Counted from the first letter of the stretch, positions 1-10,349 are shown. The stretch is DNA of 64,000 bases from Micrasema longulum (GCA_022494885.1 JAGVSM010003427.1:78205-142204); one strand, 5' to 3'. Numbers and translations: made by a program. The notes: a model not told the origin generated them from the letters alone.

Positions 1-112
1 TTCCCTTTAAGACGTTACGCGATGCCAGACAATTTCGATGAATAGGTATTTGAACATCGATTTTCTGTGACTCTCTCACAAATGCCTCCCCGATACTGTG
101 CGAAAAAATACT

Positions 113-262
113 ACACGTCGAAGTAATTATACCTAACTAAAATCGACGTTTCGCTATCCCGTTTTCCGCGCCTGAAATTAACTGATTCGATTTGGTTGGT
201 TTTTTTTTCAAAGAGTATCAGAATGAAATTTTCTGTTCGGTATCTTTTCCGTTTTTCAAAAT
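113..262 (-). repeat. Dispersed repeat D, copy 1
   Basis: This segment matches the reverse complement of about 48660-48815. The two share a run around AATTTTGAAAAACGGAAA, then TTCTGATACTCTTT, an A-rich run, GCGGAAAACGGGA, and CGAAAC followed by TCGATTTTA. Similarity was judged by eye and is high but gapped. There is no coding potential. It is an unclassified dispersed element; which end is the terminus is not known. Confidence 0.6.
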
Positions 263-269
263 TATTTGT

Positions 270-1525
270 CATATTTAGATTCCTACGTCAGAAGACAGCA
301 GATAAAACTCGGCGCTTGTAAGAATTTGTGGGTGATTCTAGTTCCCATAATGAACAATTTATCAAGAAAACAAGACGATAGGAACATGTTAAATATCTAT
401 ATATTTTTTAAAAAATATTGCTCTGATGCAAAGAAAATACTTCACCACGTTTGGCTAAATAAAAGGCAGACCGCGTTTCTTCTTAAACGCATTTTATATG
501 TCCCTCGATTCTTAAATTAAAAGGGCATTAATGGGTTCGAAGACTTTTCAGGTTATACCTGCATAAAATTATAATAAAATAAATTCAGATTTATTTTATG
601 GCGACGCCGACGGCAAACAGTAGTACAATAATGTTAAGCAGATTGCGGAGAACATCTTGTGGGAGTAATGTCTTTAGTCTACTAAAATGGAGTCAACCCA
701 CAGAGACATATTTTATTATTAATTATTTTATATTTTATGTCATTTTGAACAAGTTTTATTAACATTCTTTATGGTTGTTCTCGAAAGTATAAACGTAAAA
801 CGAAAATAATTGAGTAGTGCCATTTTAAAAAGCTAATAAAATAATAATTTATTATCAATGTTGTTAAAATTGCTTTTTAAAGTTTGCCATGCAAATAACT
901 GAAGTAACTCCTGATTTAATGTAAAAACTGTGATTTCAAAGGTCCACAAATGTGAAGAAAGTTTTTAATTAGACTCCTTATTTAGGTTTTTACAAATATT
1001 GTTTAAAATCATATTATACGTTTAAAAATATACTGTATGTACTACTTACATTCCTAGGAGTAAGACAACTCGTTTTAGAACTACTTACATTTACAAAAAT
1101 ATAAAACATAACATCGTGACACAAAGCACGAGTATATGTTACGCCAAAAAAACAATTTAAAAAATATTTTTTACGTATTTTGAGATTACTTTACATCAAT
1201 AGTATGAGGTATAGCTGGCTCTCATAGGCATAAAAAGATGTACGTTTTAGGGAACCTGCTTTACAATCTTATAAAACACGGTAACATTTTAAGATGTAAA
1301 AACTCTAAGTAGTAATACATTACTACAGAAAAAAATAATAAGATTTTAGATATAATAATGTTAAATAAAAAGAATTGTTTGCTTCAAATACATAAATACA
1401 AAATAAATTGTAGTTGTTCTAGGTCACAACACGTAAGTACGCGACCTAGAACAGGTGGTAATATCTTAATTCCCAAATTAAAAACAACTACTGAACAAAT
1501 AGGTACGAAGGTTTTCACGGTCACT
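270..1525. other. AT-rich noncoding DNA, nothing recognised
   Basis: Only short open frames of low complexity occur, with A/T-driven composition. No motif, repeat match or splice-bounded exon was found. Confidence 0.5.
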
Positions 1526-1531
1526 GTTATC

Positions 1532-1709
1532 AATTTGTTTCTTTTTTGGGTGATACCGTATGTGTTGGATTTGTTCCGACGTTTCGGCTACCCATCTTCA
1601 GGGTAAACACTCAAAACACTCAGTTTACCCTGAAGATGGCTCCTGCAATGGTAGCCGAAACGTCAGAACAAATCCAACACACGGTATCACCCAAAAAAGA
1701 AACAAATTA
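1532..1709. repeat. Foldback element with ~77-87 bp arms and GAAGATGG/CCGAAACGT motif
   Basis: The left arm (1532-1608) and right arm (1623-1709) are near-perfect inverted copies separated by about 14 bp; the right arm carries an extra ~10 nt. Each arm contains ACCCTGAAGATGG followed by GTAGCCGAAACGT on one strand, then GGATTTGTTC, GGTATCACCC and a purine stretch. It would form a long hairpin. It resembles a MITE or hairpin-type dispersed element; no transposase is present. Confidence 0.85.
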
Positions 1710-1759
1710 ATTAACTACAGAATAATATCATTATACTTACAGAGGAATATTTTTCTTTA

Positions 1760-3860
1760 ATGAAATGAATAAAGAAAATAAAAAGTGCAGTCAGGAATAC
1801 AATATATTTAAGAAAGAAGTGAAAAGTTACATTTATAATTCATGTTTGTGTAGCACTGATTAAAAACACGGTTTTTATTATTTTTTTTGTAATTTATTTT
1901 AAAAATATTTATAATTAAAAATAAAATAAACAAACTATTGTACTCGTAAGACGTCATTCCCCATTATGTACACAAGAATTGTTTTTTCTTTTACGTAATG
2001 GGAAACGTTAATGTAAATATATGTATTTAATAACTATAAAAATTGTATTTAGTAGTAATATTGTGTACTTATATTTGTTATCTGAATAAAAGATAAATAA
2101 AAAAGGTTTTGTTCATTTGTGGTTCCACTCCTCGTATTTTCTTTAATCCAGTCTGTAAACAACCTTTCAATGTTAACTGTTTTTGTACTCTTAATTTTAA
2201 ACGCAATATTGTACATTTTTTATGAGATAAAAAAAAATATTTTGAGCCATGGACAATCTATTAAAAATATGTTTCTTCCGGGACCGTGGGATGTCATGTT
2301 TCCTTTTATTTCATCGGCAGTCAATAATATCATACAAGGATCGGGCTTTCATCGACTAAAGGGGGATATGCATTTAGAACGATGAAAAAATAGAGAATAT
2401 GTAGAGTATTTTCCCAAAATTTCAAGGAGAAATTAGAAAAACTTAAGCAACAACCCGTGAACGCCACTCTTTGGCGTGTCTGCGGTCTTCATTTTGCTGA
2501 CAACAGCAATCGGAAGCTAATACAGCGACGGCAGCGGCGTAATCTTTCAGAAATAAGAAGCCCGTAAAGCTTGAAGGGAACAATTGATAAGTAAAATCAG
2601 CGTTACGATAAAGATAAAGGCATGGTGTATGGGCCTGGTATCGCTGATTAACCCTTAAGTAATTTAATCATTGACTTTTTACGTACCAAAACTGTACATA
2701 CTATGTATTTTTTATTTTATTTTGCTTTTTATTTGTATTTAAAAAAAACTTTTTGTACATTTTTGTGAAAATATACGTATTTTATGTTTTTTGTTGTTGT
2801 TATTTTCATCTAAAAAATAACATTTTTTCTCTTTAGCTTGGTGTAATAATATTTTGTATTTTTATTGTTCAATGAGGACCGTACCTATAATTTGAGATAC
2901 CTGTCCTTTATTTATTAAAAAAAAAAAATCTAACTTTGAAATTTTTGTATTATTTTTTTTATTTTTTACACAATATGCATTTGCAATATACATTTGCAAT
3001 TTACGTTAGTCGAATGCAACACTGAAAGTTCGATGAAAAACACATATTCACTCCTAACTTTTTTTCTGATGAACATATTGAAGATATTATTATATAAGTC
3101 ACGTCACGTAAATTAAATTATTTTGCTAAAGATCGCATGTATATTGGTCCGGTAGTTATCGAGTCTATAAAGGACAAACTTTCATAAATTCATTTTTTTA
3201 TATACAGATTATTTATTTTTTACACAACATGTTAGCATGATCATTGCATAAAACCACTACGTATTATATGTATAAGAGTATGTATACTTTTTATCCTATA
3301 TTTTTTTCGTTTATCTACTTTATATTATTTGAAGTGTTTATTTCTACACACTATGTATTTTTTGTGTAGTAAAAGGCACTACGTGCCGTGTATATTATTA
3401 ATAAATTAAACGTGTTTTTCTCAAAACTGCATTTTCATAACTGCCGTACAAGATTACTTTTAAAAAATTTCAACCAATTTTTTATAAACTTTGCAGAAAT
3501 ATTAATAACATAATTAATTACCTTCCCTTTAAATTGAATAGTTTTTTAAAATGAACGAAAAAAATGTTTCTTATTAGTTAAATTATTACATAAAATTGGC
3601 GTAAAATATATTTTTTTATTTCAATGCGTGCCATTTTGTTAAAATTTGCATTTTCTTAAATTTCATTAAAGAATTTCTACACATTCCAACTGATTTTTTT
3701 AAAATGAAAGTTTACAGCAAGCTACATTGTACGGCAACTTGCAACTCCCGTGGAAACCTTCCCGGAATACCGATCTACAGCTCCGCCATTTTAAAAATAA
3801 ATAATAAAAAAAGAAATAATTTGTACGCTTCAATATACCACAATACAGTTTTGTAAATGT
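1760..3860. other. AT-rich noncoding DNA
   Basis: Mostly A/T homopolymer-rich sequence without a recognisable feature. A slightly GC-richer patch at 2430-2600 carries a short open stretch on the plus strand (about 40 codons) that ends in a stop and matches nothing I recognise. Poly-T and poly-A runs may be decayed retroelement tails. Confidence 0.5.
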
Positions 3861-3875
3861 AAAGCCATTACATTT

Positions 3876-4136
3876 TAAATTATTATGAAAATAAAACTTT
3901 GTTATCAGTGTTACACAATTTCATTCTTTTACAAGAACACAACTATAGTTGATAAGAATAAAAAACCCCCCTGCTCTAAGTTTCACTGATTAATCTGTTT
4001 ATTTTTTGTTTAGATTCGATGACATTGTGAACAATATTCTGTGTTTATTATATTAGTTTTATATCACCCGTCGATGGGAGGAGTGCTCTCCCGAAACTAT
4101 AGTTGTGTAACAAAGTTTTATTTTCATAATAATTTA
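3876..4136. repeat. Foldback with perfect 28-bp inverted repeats
   Basis: The segments 3876-3903 and 4109-4136 are exact 28-bp reverse complements (core GAAAATAAAACTTTGTT). Further in, CACAACTATAGTTG near 3950 mirrors AACTATAGTTGTGT near 4095. The flanks share the word CCATTACATTTTA (about 3865 and 4188), which could be part of the element or a duplicated flank. No coding capacity is present. A small nonautonomous DNA transposon is likely. Confidence 0.75.
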
Positions 4137-4189
4137 TAATGAAGTGTTACGAAGTGAATGCCGATTCAATTGAAAAAAAAAAAAAAAAC

Positions 4190-4735
4190 CATTACATTTT
4201 AGCTAAAAAATTCTTGACGATTGACTAATTTTTGACCGTCTAAATGTAATAATAATCCCTCTTACTGCCTAACTTACTCGTAGTTATAACTTAGATAACC
4301 AACAGCTATATTTATCATGTTATATAAATAACAAATAAGCCAATTAGTTAGTGTTAGGATCTCTGTCAAGAACCCAATTATTTTATTATATCCATGAGGA
4401 ATCTTATTTTATTATATCTTGAAAATGTTTAGAAAAATATTTTAATAAAAACGAACTGCTTTTAACGACGTCACTAGTTCATACAAATCAACCAATGTCT
4501 AATCAGTTTACTAACCGTCAACGGACCAATCGGCATAACTGACCAAGAAGAAGCGGAAGACAACTTGAGACGTCACACGCGGAGTAATTTCAGAAATAAA
4601 AAACTTCAAAAAATCATAACGCTGATAAAACGATACGTAAAAATAAGTTTATTTTTTGGCCTAGTTTAAGTCTATAAACAATTTATTTTTTTTAATCACT
4701 GAACTTCCTAATTAATTGAAGTGTAGTTACACTGG
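4190..4735. other. Noncoding DNA, nothing recognised
   Basis: AT-rich sequence with no repeat match found elsewhere in the window and no exon-like open stretch. Confidence 0.4.
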
Positions 4736-4754
4736 CAAATGAATATTGTTACAG

Positions 4755-4976
4755 ATTTTGAAATGTATGGTTCATACACGCGCGAGGAACACTCTCTTTT
4801 CCATCTGAACTCCGAGGAGTTAGCACCGCACCTGGCCTCCGACTTGCAGCCTTACAGAAGATCTCTTGTAGTAGAGGAGGCTGTTACGGAAATACAAGAT
4901 TATTTTAACACCACAGAACCTGGTTTCCATTTTGAAGATAAGGCAAATAAAACTACAGCTCTAACAGTCAGGCCAG
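4755..4976 (+). CDS. Candidate exon, product unidentified
   Basis: A 222-nt stretch (74 codons' worth) stays open on the plus strand and has balanced base composition unlike its AT-rich surroundings. It is preceded by a plausible acceptor (TTGTTACAG at 4746-4754) and followed by a plausible donor (CCAG then GTGGG at 4977). The predicted peptide is acidic and polar with no motif I know. An ATG lies just upstream at 4739, so a first exon is also possible. The minus strand over this stretch has stops in all frames. It sits 27 bp from, and opposite in strand to, the Cas-family SH3 exon, which is unusual and keeps confidence low. Function is not assignable from the sequence alone. Confidence 0.35.
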
Positions 4977-5003
4977 GTGGGAAGAACAGTTTTTATAAAT
5001 TAC

Positions 5004-5147
5004 CTGTCGTCCTCTCAAGGAGCACAGCCACCAGCCCTCTGTCCCCGCGGTGTTCTGTTCCAGCACGGTGAGTACGTCTCCCTTCCGGAAGGCCAGCTCG
5101 TCAGGGGTGTCCGCCATGTTGTCGTAAAGGGCGCGCGCCATGCATCT
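5004..5147 (-). CDS. SH3-domain exon of a Cas-family docking protein (p130Cas/BCAR1/NEDD9-like)
   Basis: On the minus strand, an acceptor (TTGTTCGTTTCCAG) precedes 144 nt and a donor (GTAATT) follows. Both ends are in phase 0, so the exon gives 48 codons. The peptide carries the hallmarks of the N-terminal SH3 domain of Crk-associated substrate proteins: ALYDN, then PDEL-FRKGD, then VLEQ-T-G, then GWWLCSL-GRQ. In the family the next residues are the GIVPGNRL segment, which would fall in the next exon. Cas proteins are cytoplasmic adaptors at integrin adhesions whose SH3 binds proline-rich motifs in FAK-type kinases. Only this exon is visible; no other Cas exon was found on either side, so the flanking introns must be large. 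Its composition is far more GC-rich than the neighbourhood. The family call is secure. Which paralogue it is cannot be told, though insects usually have one. Confidence 0.9.
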
Positions 5148-5159
5148 CTGGAAACGAAC

Positions 5160-6530
5160 AAAGATTCAACACATTATTATCAGAAGCTGATTGTTGAAAT
5201 ATAATAAAAAACATTTTATTTCATGAAGCAAAATAAGTGCAATACGCTGTTCATATATATAAAAAAATACTAAATCTGTAAAAAGTCATAATTGTGCAAT
5301 AGAAATTCTTCTGGGGGGTCTTTACAAGTCCAACCGCTTTAGTTTTTGATTAATGTTTAAATTATGTTTTTTTATTATTGCGCAATTTAAAAAAAAAAAC
5401 ATTCGTTTTAAAATGGCAAAATCGTATGATTTCCTAATTTTGCGAGTATTTTACCAGACTACAGCCTTAACCAACAAAAATAGCCAAGACAGCGCTTTCA
5501 AGTCACGAGTCACGCCTCTCGGCCTAGGTTTTTCATTGTTCTCTAAGCCGCTCCAGGCGCAAAATATAAAAGAGCGAAAAATAGGCGCTTTTTGGACGTT
5601 GGGGCGCTCGATAACAGGGGTCAGGGGTGAACGATGTATGGAGGGCGGAAAGTGATAGTCTTATAATAATTCATATGCTTATGTGCTGTATCATATTATA
5701 TGAATTCTCTATTATAAATCCCGAGCAATAATTCTGGGCGATCAATCATACTGAACGCATCGCTTGTTCTCAGTTGCGATTCCGTTATTCATTAATCTAT
5801 CTACTCCTTTCCTACTACTTGTTAAGAATGCTATTCGGTCAAGATTACTTCAGTCATCAAACCATTTCATTTATTTTTGATCAATTATTTCATGACGTAA
5901 ATGTCTCGATTCTACATCAACGTGAAAATCAATTTTGTAATTACTTTCAGAAACAGTTTTTCCGAGTCAGTTAAGTAACAAATAAGGCGAATAATGATAT
6001 TGATTGAAATTAAAATATAAGAACCCACTATGGAGGTGTTTTAAAAAAGATTTATTAAAAAAGTACATAAATAACTATAATATATCAATGTAGTGGAACT
6101 GACAGCTATGGTGAACAGAAGCGATAAAAAGACCGTGCCCAGAGTCCATCAATACAAATAAAACATGGATAAATACTCCCTTAAAATACCATAAAATGGA
6201 GAAATAGCGCTGTACACTCATGGGGTTGTTTCGCTATGTATTTTATGTGCGTAATTGGGTTTTCGTTTCCAATTTAGCACACGCGTTACATATTGTAACA
6301 GTCACAAAAATAAAACTCAAATTGCAACATAAAACTTAAATATTCATAAATTATATTTTATACTTTTAAAATAAATAAAAATAAGGCATTCATGTCGCGT
6401 CTTTGTCTTTGCATAGTTCTATATCAATTTTTACACCAGAAAATCCTTGATGTTAGAAGTAAATTAATTAGTCAATTAAGGGAAGCAAATACATAATTTT
6501 TCTTGGTACCATCAATTTATGACGCTGAAA
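5160..6530. other. Probable intron sequence, nothing recognised
   Basis: Upstream intron of the minus-strand SH3 exon, if the gene model holds. A less AT-rich patch lies at 5450-5650, but it has no splice-bounded or recognisable open frame. Confidence 0.4.
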
Positions 6531-6540
6531 CCTATTTTAG

Positions 6541-6745
6541 TATAATGACGAGAAAAACAGAGTCTAAAAACTCATTGCAGATTGAGTTGCCTGAAGAAAT
6601 AAAATAAATAAAAAGCTTCAAATCACGTTTTTTTTTATTTATCTTTTTAATACAAAATATTGACATTAAGTGCGATGTAATTAAGAATTTTTATTAGTTC
6701 TTAAGATGTTAAAATTATTTTAATAAAACAAAAATAAAAAGAAAT
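6541..6745 (+). pseudogene. Non-LTR retroelement 3' remnant (NLTR-4 family)
   Basis: A short decayed frame reads like the end of a reverse transcriptase ORF, with SKNSLQ then ELPEEIK, matching the better copy at 22379-22920, which has SQNSLYKGLKLYNELPKEIK. It is followed by the shared 3' tail word GTTCTTAAGATGTTA and an A-rich end. No domain remains intact. The assignment rests on similarity between the two copies. Confidence 0.6.
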
Positions 6746-6925
6746 AAATGAATACATTAAATGGCACTAAGCTATTGCCTTACAAAAAAACTCTGCCACC
6801 AAAAAATATAAAAAAATAAGTAATTTATTAAAAGTAGTCGTTCGAGTAAGTATGTATTAGGGTCTATTTCTACGCGAATGAAAAACTTCCAATGCTGTAC
6901 AATAGAATCCGTTTTCGAAATTAAA

Positions 6926-7490
6926 ATCCATCCTTATATTATAAATGCGAAAGTTTGTTTGTGTTTCCTTCACGTCTCGACGGAGCGACCGATTGATATA
7001 TTTTTTTGCATAGGGATAGGGAGAGGTGAGATATAAATTAGGAATTTTATTTTTATCCCGAATTAAAAAAAAGTGCAATGAAAATAAGATATAATGTATC
7101 AACAATAAGCAACGTTATTTGAAAATGTGTAGGCGGTAAGGTCGGATGTCAAAAAGAATCAATTGGAAAATAATTATTTAAATTTATTTAATTGACTTGC
7201 TTTATCTGAGGTTATTTTAATTTGCCTTTCGTTTTGGTTTTGCAGTAGGATTCTGGATTTGTAAACATAATAACGATGCTACGTCACCGAAGACTATGGG
7301 ATCATCATATTTCTTTCATAGCGATAGTAGGAAGACAAAACTACTTTTAATCTCGATAAAATATATCGTTCCATCGGGAAAATTCTTATCGATAGATGAA
7401 AACTCTTATTGATTAACGACACAACTAATGAATTACCTAAATAATTTCTCCCAAATATCACGTGAGTGAAGCTGCGGGTAAAAGCTAGTT
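6926..7490 (+). mobile_element. Nonautonomous Helitron, Lep1-like
   Basis: The 5' part (from about 6926) reads CATCCTTATATTATAAATG, then CGAAAGTTTGTTTGTG, a CGACGGAGCGACCGATTGAT segment, and later TTTTTATCCCG. The 3' part (7458-7490) reads CACGTGAGTGAAGCTGCGGG, then TAAAAGCTAGTT. This order and the CTAGT end match my recollection of the Lep1-type Helitron-like repeats common in Lepidoptera, whose 3' hairpin lies just before the CTAG end. The middle part is longer than I recall for the family and may hold another insertion. No Rep/helicase is encoded. It is the main hint at taxon. Confidence 0.75.
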
Positions 7491-7715
7491 AGCAGTAAGT
7501 GAGTATTACATATTTCAAGTAATAAATAATATACCTACATGTTAACAATAAACATCGATTAAAATCTGTACCTCAGAGGCATACGGATGCTAATCCAGAA
7601 TTTGATGAAATGACATTTGACATTATTATGTCTATTGATTTTTAAGAAATCTAAGTCTTAGAATAAAAGAACCAATGTATTAAGATACTGAAAATACAAA
7701 TTAATTATACGCTAA

Positions 7716-8084
7716 TACAATACATCACATTTTTTAATTTTTTAAAAATAAAAACCTTTATTAGCATAAATAAACAATTAACAATACATTCAGTAAAAAA
7801 ATGGGACACGTAAGGTTGAACTTGCCAAAAAAGAGTATGGCTCCTGTGTTTGGCAAGTTTAAAAAATAACTTAAAAAAGAAACAAAAAATGCAAAACAAA
7901 ATAATAATAAAATAAATAAAAAATTAAACAATTTTAAAAAATTGAGAAAATATAACACTAGAAAATATTAAATAAACATTTATAAATGTATAAACACAGG
8001 CACATATTAAACATACATCTCCATTTTCAAAATACAGTTAATGTTAATTATGTCAAGAAGCTTTTCTTTTATTTATCCTTAAAT
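7716..8084 (-). mobile_element. 3' end of a non-LTR element (antisense) inside MITE E
   Basis: Read on the minus strand, this ends in an A-rich tail (the T-rich start at about 7725-7760) preceded by a perfect 11-bp stem, AACTTGCCAAA at 7819-7829 pairing with TTTGGCAAGTT at 7849-7859. Such a 3' hairpin followed by an A-rich tail is typical of the truncated retroelements in this window. No coding sequence remains. The boundary with the next fragment (about 8084) is approximate. Confidence 0.5.
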
Positions 8085-8641
8085 TTTCCGTAATTACATA
8101 CAACTAATATAATCACTAGATCCTCAACACAAAGACAACTTAAACAAATACAATCTAATACCACTTTCGGACAAAGGGATTTTGAGTGTTATTCAATTAA
8201 AATCTATGACCTACTTCCACTATCTATTAAAACAATTGGTAACGAGAAAATGTTCAAAAAGGCTATAAAAAAATGGATAGTGGAGCTAGATAGAAGTAAA
8301 ATGGATTGTCTCATTCGCCCAAACCAATATTGAATCAACTGCTCCACAAGTGTATAGCTTATGTAAGGTTTTTGTTCTTTCATTGTGCCTTTTGTAATAT
8401 AAATAATATAGATGTACATAAATTAATTATAAACATTAATACGTAGCGTTTAAAACTGTCTGAATATTTTGTTAATTATCTCTGTTTATTAAGTTAGTCT
8501 TCTTAGTATATTCTCAAATGTAATTTTTTTTTTTTTTTTAAGTATATTGTTAAGTGTCGGCACGGGTAACCCCAGTGAGGTCACATTATTTTTATTATTA
8601 ATTATAGTTTGTAAGAGAAAAAATATGAATAAATAAATAAA
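8085..8641 (+). pseudogene. Non-LTR retrotransposon NLTR-1, 5'-truncated 3' end
   Basis: The plus strand encodes the decayed C-terminus of a reverse-transcriptase ORF, ending with the segment MDCLIRPNQY and a stop at about 8332. Upstream is LDPQHKDNLNKYN, equivalent to the minus-strand copy at 20560-21310. The 3' UTR includes GGCACGGGTAACCCCAGTGA and an AATAAATAAATAAATG end. It lies within MITE E, so it inserted after the MITE. The clade appears jockey/CR1-like; it is too truncated to place. Confidence 0.8.
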
Positions 8642-8754
8642 TGTTCTGAATTATTAGAATTCACTTAGAGAAAGTAGATTCTTTGGGCTATTGTTGAACA
8701 TTTGACGCTTGGATTTGCATCCGTCTGCCTCTGGGGTACAGAAATATTTCATGC

Positions 8755-9138
8755 ATATTATAGTTTATGCAGAATGTCTGATACAGCCATAAGTAGGATT
8801 GAGTCATCAAGCAGAAACTTCCAATCCAATTCCAAGAACACAATCCAAGCAATGAAATCGCAATACTTGTTACTTTCAGTTATTGTGGAAATTCGACGGA
8901 TTTCGCTAGCAGTATATCTTAAAAGGAAAGCCGTCGACCACTCACACTAATCTTGTCTCCATGCATCATGACGAAGGTTTTTTAGGAAATTGACAAGCGA
9001 TGACGATTGCAGTCAAGTACTTTTGATAGTTATATAAGAGATAGAAAAATCAAACGAAGGGGGGGGGGGGCATTAGCGAGAGTGAGAAAAAACCAAATTT
9101 CTCTGCCATCGCATTTCCTCTTAAGATGCAAAAATATT
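8755..9138. other. Unassigned sequence with a G-run
   Basis: No gene was found. A run of about ten G residues lies at 9060-9070, next to AAACGAAG. The other short open frames are not convincing. Confidence 0.4.
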
Positions 9139-9139
9139 A

Positions 9140-9250
9140 AAGACCTTCGTGATATAGTGGTTAAGACGCTCGACTCACGCTCGGAAGGTTCCGGGTTCCA
9201 TTTCCGGCGAGAACACTAAAATTATGATTTTACTCAGCCTGAGTCAGAGA
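9140..9250 (+). mobile_element. tRNA-derived SINE-B, head
   Basis: An A-box-like GTGATATAGTGGTTAAGACG and a degenerate B-box region GGTTCCGGGTTCCATTTCC are followed by GAGAACACTAAAATTATGAT. The arrangement matches the fuller copy at 35691-35875. The acceptor-stem ends do not pair, so this is not a functional tRNA gene. Confidence 0.7.
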
Positions 9251-9254
9251 ATTA

Positions 9255-9890
9255 TAATATACCAGTAGGCCCGTAGAAGCGAGTTTGCATACATCGCACT
9301 GTGTCCAAAAGTTTTCCGACTGTCCCACCCCACACGACATACCGCCTACGCGCATGCGTGAAGTGGGCGCGTAATGTTGCCAGACCGCGAACAATATATT
9401 ACCACAACACAAATATAAGTTTTTTTTTTGTCAATGTTTTACCACAAAAAATATTTCGCTGACTGAACAGTAAAAAAAACAAGTACTTTTATTAGGCAAA
9501 CGTAAAAAAATCATTGACTTAATAATTAAATCAATGCCGTTTTACATTATCCTAAGGCTTGTTAATAGAAAGCCGGGTACAAAATTCGACTACCCTGACA
9601 ATACTAACAAAATGTCCATCTTGTTTTATTTCACAATCTGACAGACGGTAAAAGAATTGAATTCTTAAATAATATTATTTGTGAATTCGCTACTTAAACA
9701 TGAAATGTGAACCCACCATATTCCCATTCAATCCCAGCAGTATTTTGACACGTAAAAACGACACAACACAGCATCATTGCGTACTTAGCGAGGTCAACAG
9801 AGTAACTAATGCCCAAAACGTAAAACTACTCATTTATAAGTAGTTCATTCAGCTTCAGTATGATGCGCGTACGCGGTTTCTGGACTATTA
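9255..9890. other. Unassigned sequence between two SINE-B pieces
   Basis: No gene or recognised repeat. It contains a GC-richer patch at 9310-9400. It could be an insertion that split one SINE-B, or simply spacer between two separate fragments. Confidence 0.35.
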
Positions 9891-9892
9891 TA

Positions 9893-9985
9893 ATTTTATG
9901 GTCTGGGTATTCATTGTTGTAATTCACCACTGTAGTTTGGCCTCCTCGCCTGATGTGGTGCAAAAAAGTACATTAAAAATATTAC
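9893..9985 (+). mobile_element. SINE-B 3' fragment
   Basis: GTCTGGGTATTC, then GTAATTCACCACTGT, then TTTGGCCTCC and TGATGTGGTGCA, match the 3' half of the SINE-B at 35691-35875 (GCCTGGGTGTTC, TGTAATTCACCACTGT, GGCCTTTTGTGGTCCA). No tRNA-like head is adjacent. Confidence 0.6.
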
Positions 9986-10234
9986 TCGGAGAAGAAAGTA
10001 GTAACCTAAGAGCAAAGGATAGAGAGTACTTTTTTCAGTATGAAATGAACCCAGGATGAAGGAAAACAGGATGAACTTAAGGTGCTCGTGTTTCCAGCAA
10101 CTTTTAAAGCGAAGGTCAAATCAGGTGTCAGAAATGCAGCAAAAGTTCCCCTTCGTAAATTGATTCATCGGATTTTACCGAAGTTAAATGGTATGGAAAT
10201 AAGAATCTCCAGTAGCGTGGAAAAGTACCTACAA

Positions 10235-10345
10235 ACTTTCGGGATAGGGGTTATATTATGGTGCAAGTAGTTGGGGAGGGAGGTCCATTTTAATTCACCC
10301 TCGGAAATATCTTCAAACCATGGAAAACGCAATAATGATGTGACA
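10235..10345 (+). pseudogene. Possible non-LTR reverse transcriptase fragment
   Basis: A short plus-strand stretch translates to YYGASSWGGR followed by LQTMENAIM. This is the pattern (YG--WGG-, then LQ---I) seen in the C-terminal part of the jockey/CR1-like ORFs elsewhere here (for example 21279 on the minus strand). Both sides are decayed and no boundaries can be set. Confidence 0.4.
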
Positions 10346-10349
10346 ACTC

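Larger units (their letters stand above)
7566..8751. repeat. MITE E copy 1, split by an insertion
   Basis: About 32-bp terminal inverted repeats, CTGTACCTCAGAGGCATACG at 7566 and its near-complement ending CTCTGGGGTACAG at 8751, bound the element. The body at 7598-7714 continues, after a ~925-bp interruption, at about 8641-8719, as shown by collinearity with the uninterrupted copy at 12569-12803. Possible AAAT flanks lie on both sides. No coding capacity is present. It is a nonautonomous DNA transposon of unknown superfamily. Confidence 0.85.

Noticed and set aside
2430..2600. THAP-like zinc-finger exon
   Set aside because: A short WRVCGLHF-like stretch loosely recalls a THAP C-x-H pattern, but spacing, upstream cysteines and AVPTIF-type end are missing and a stop follows.
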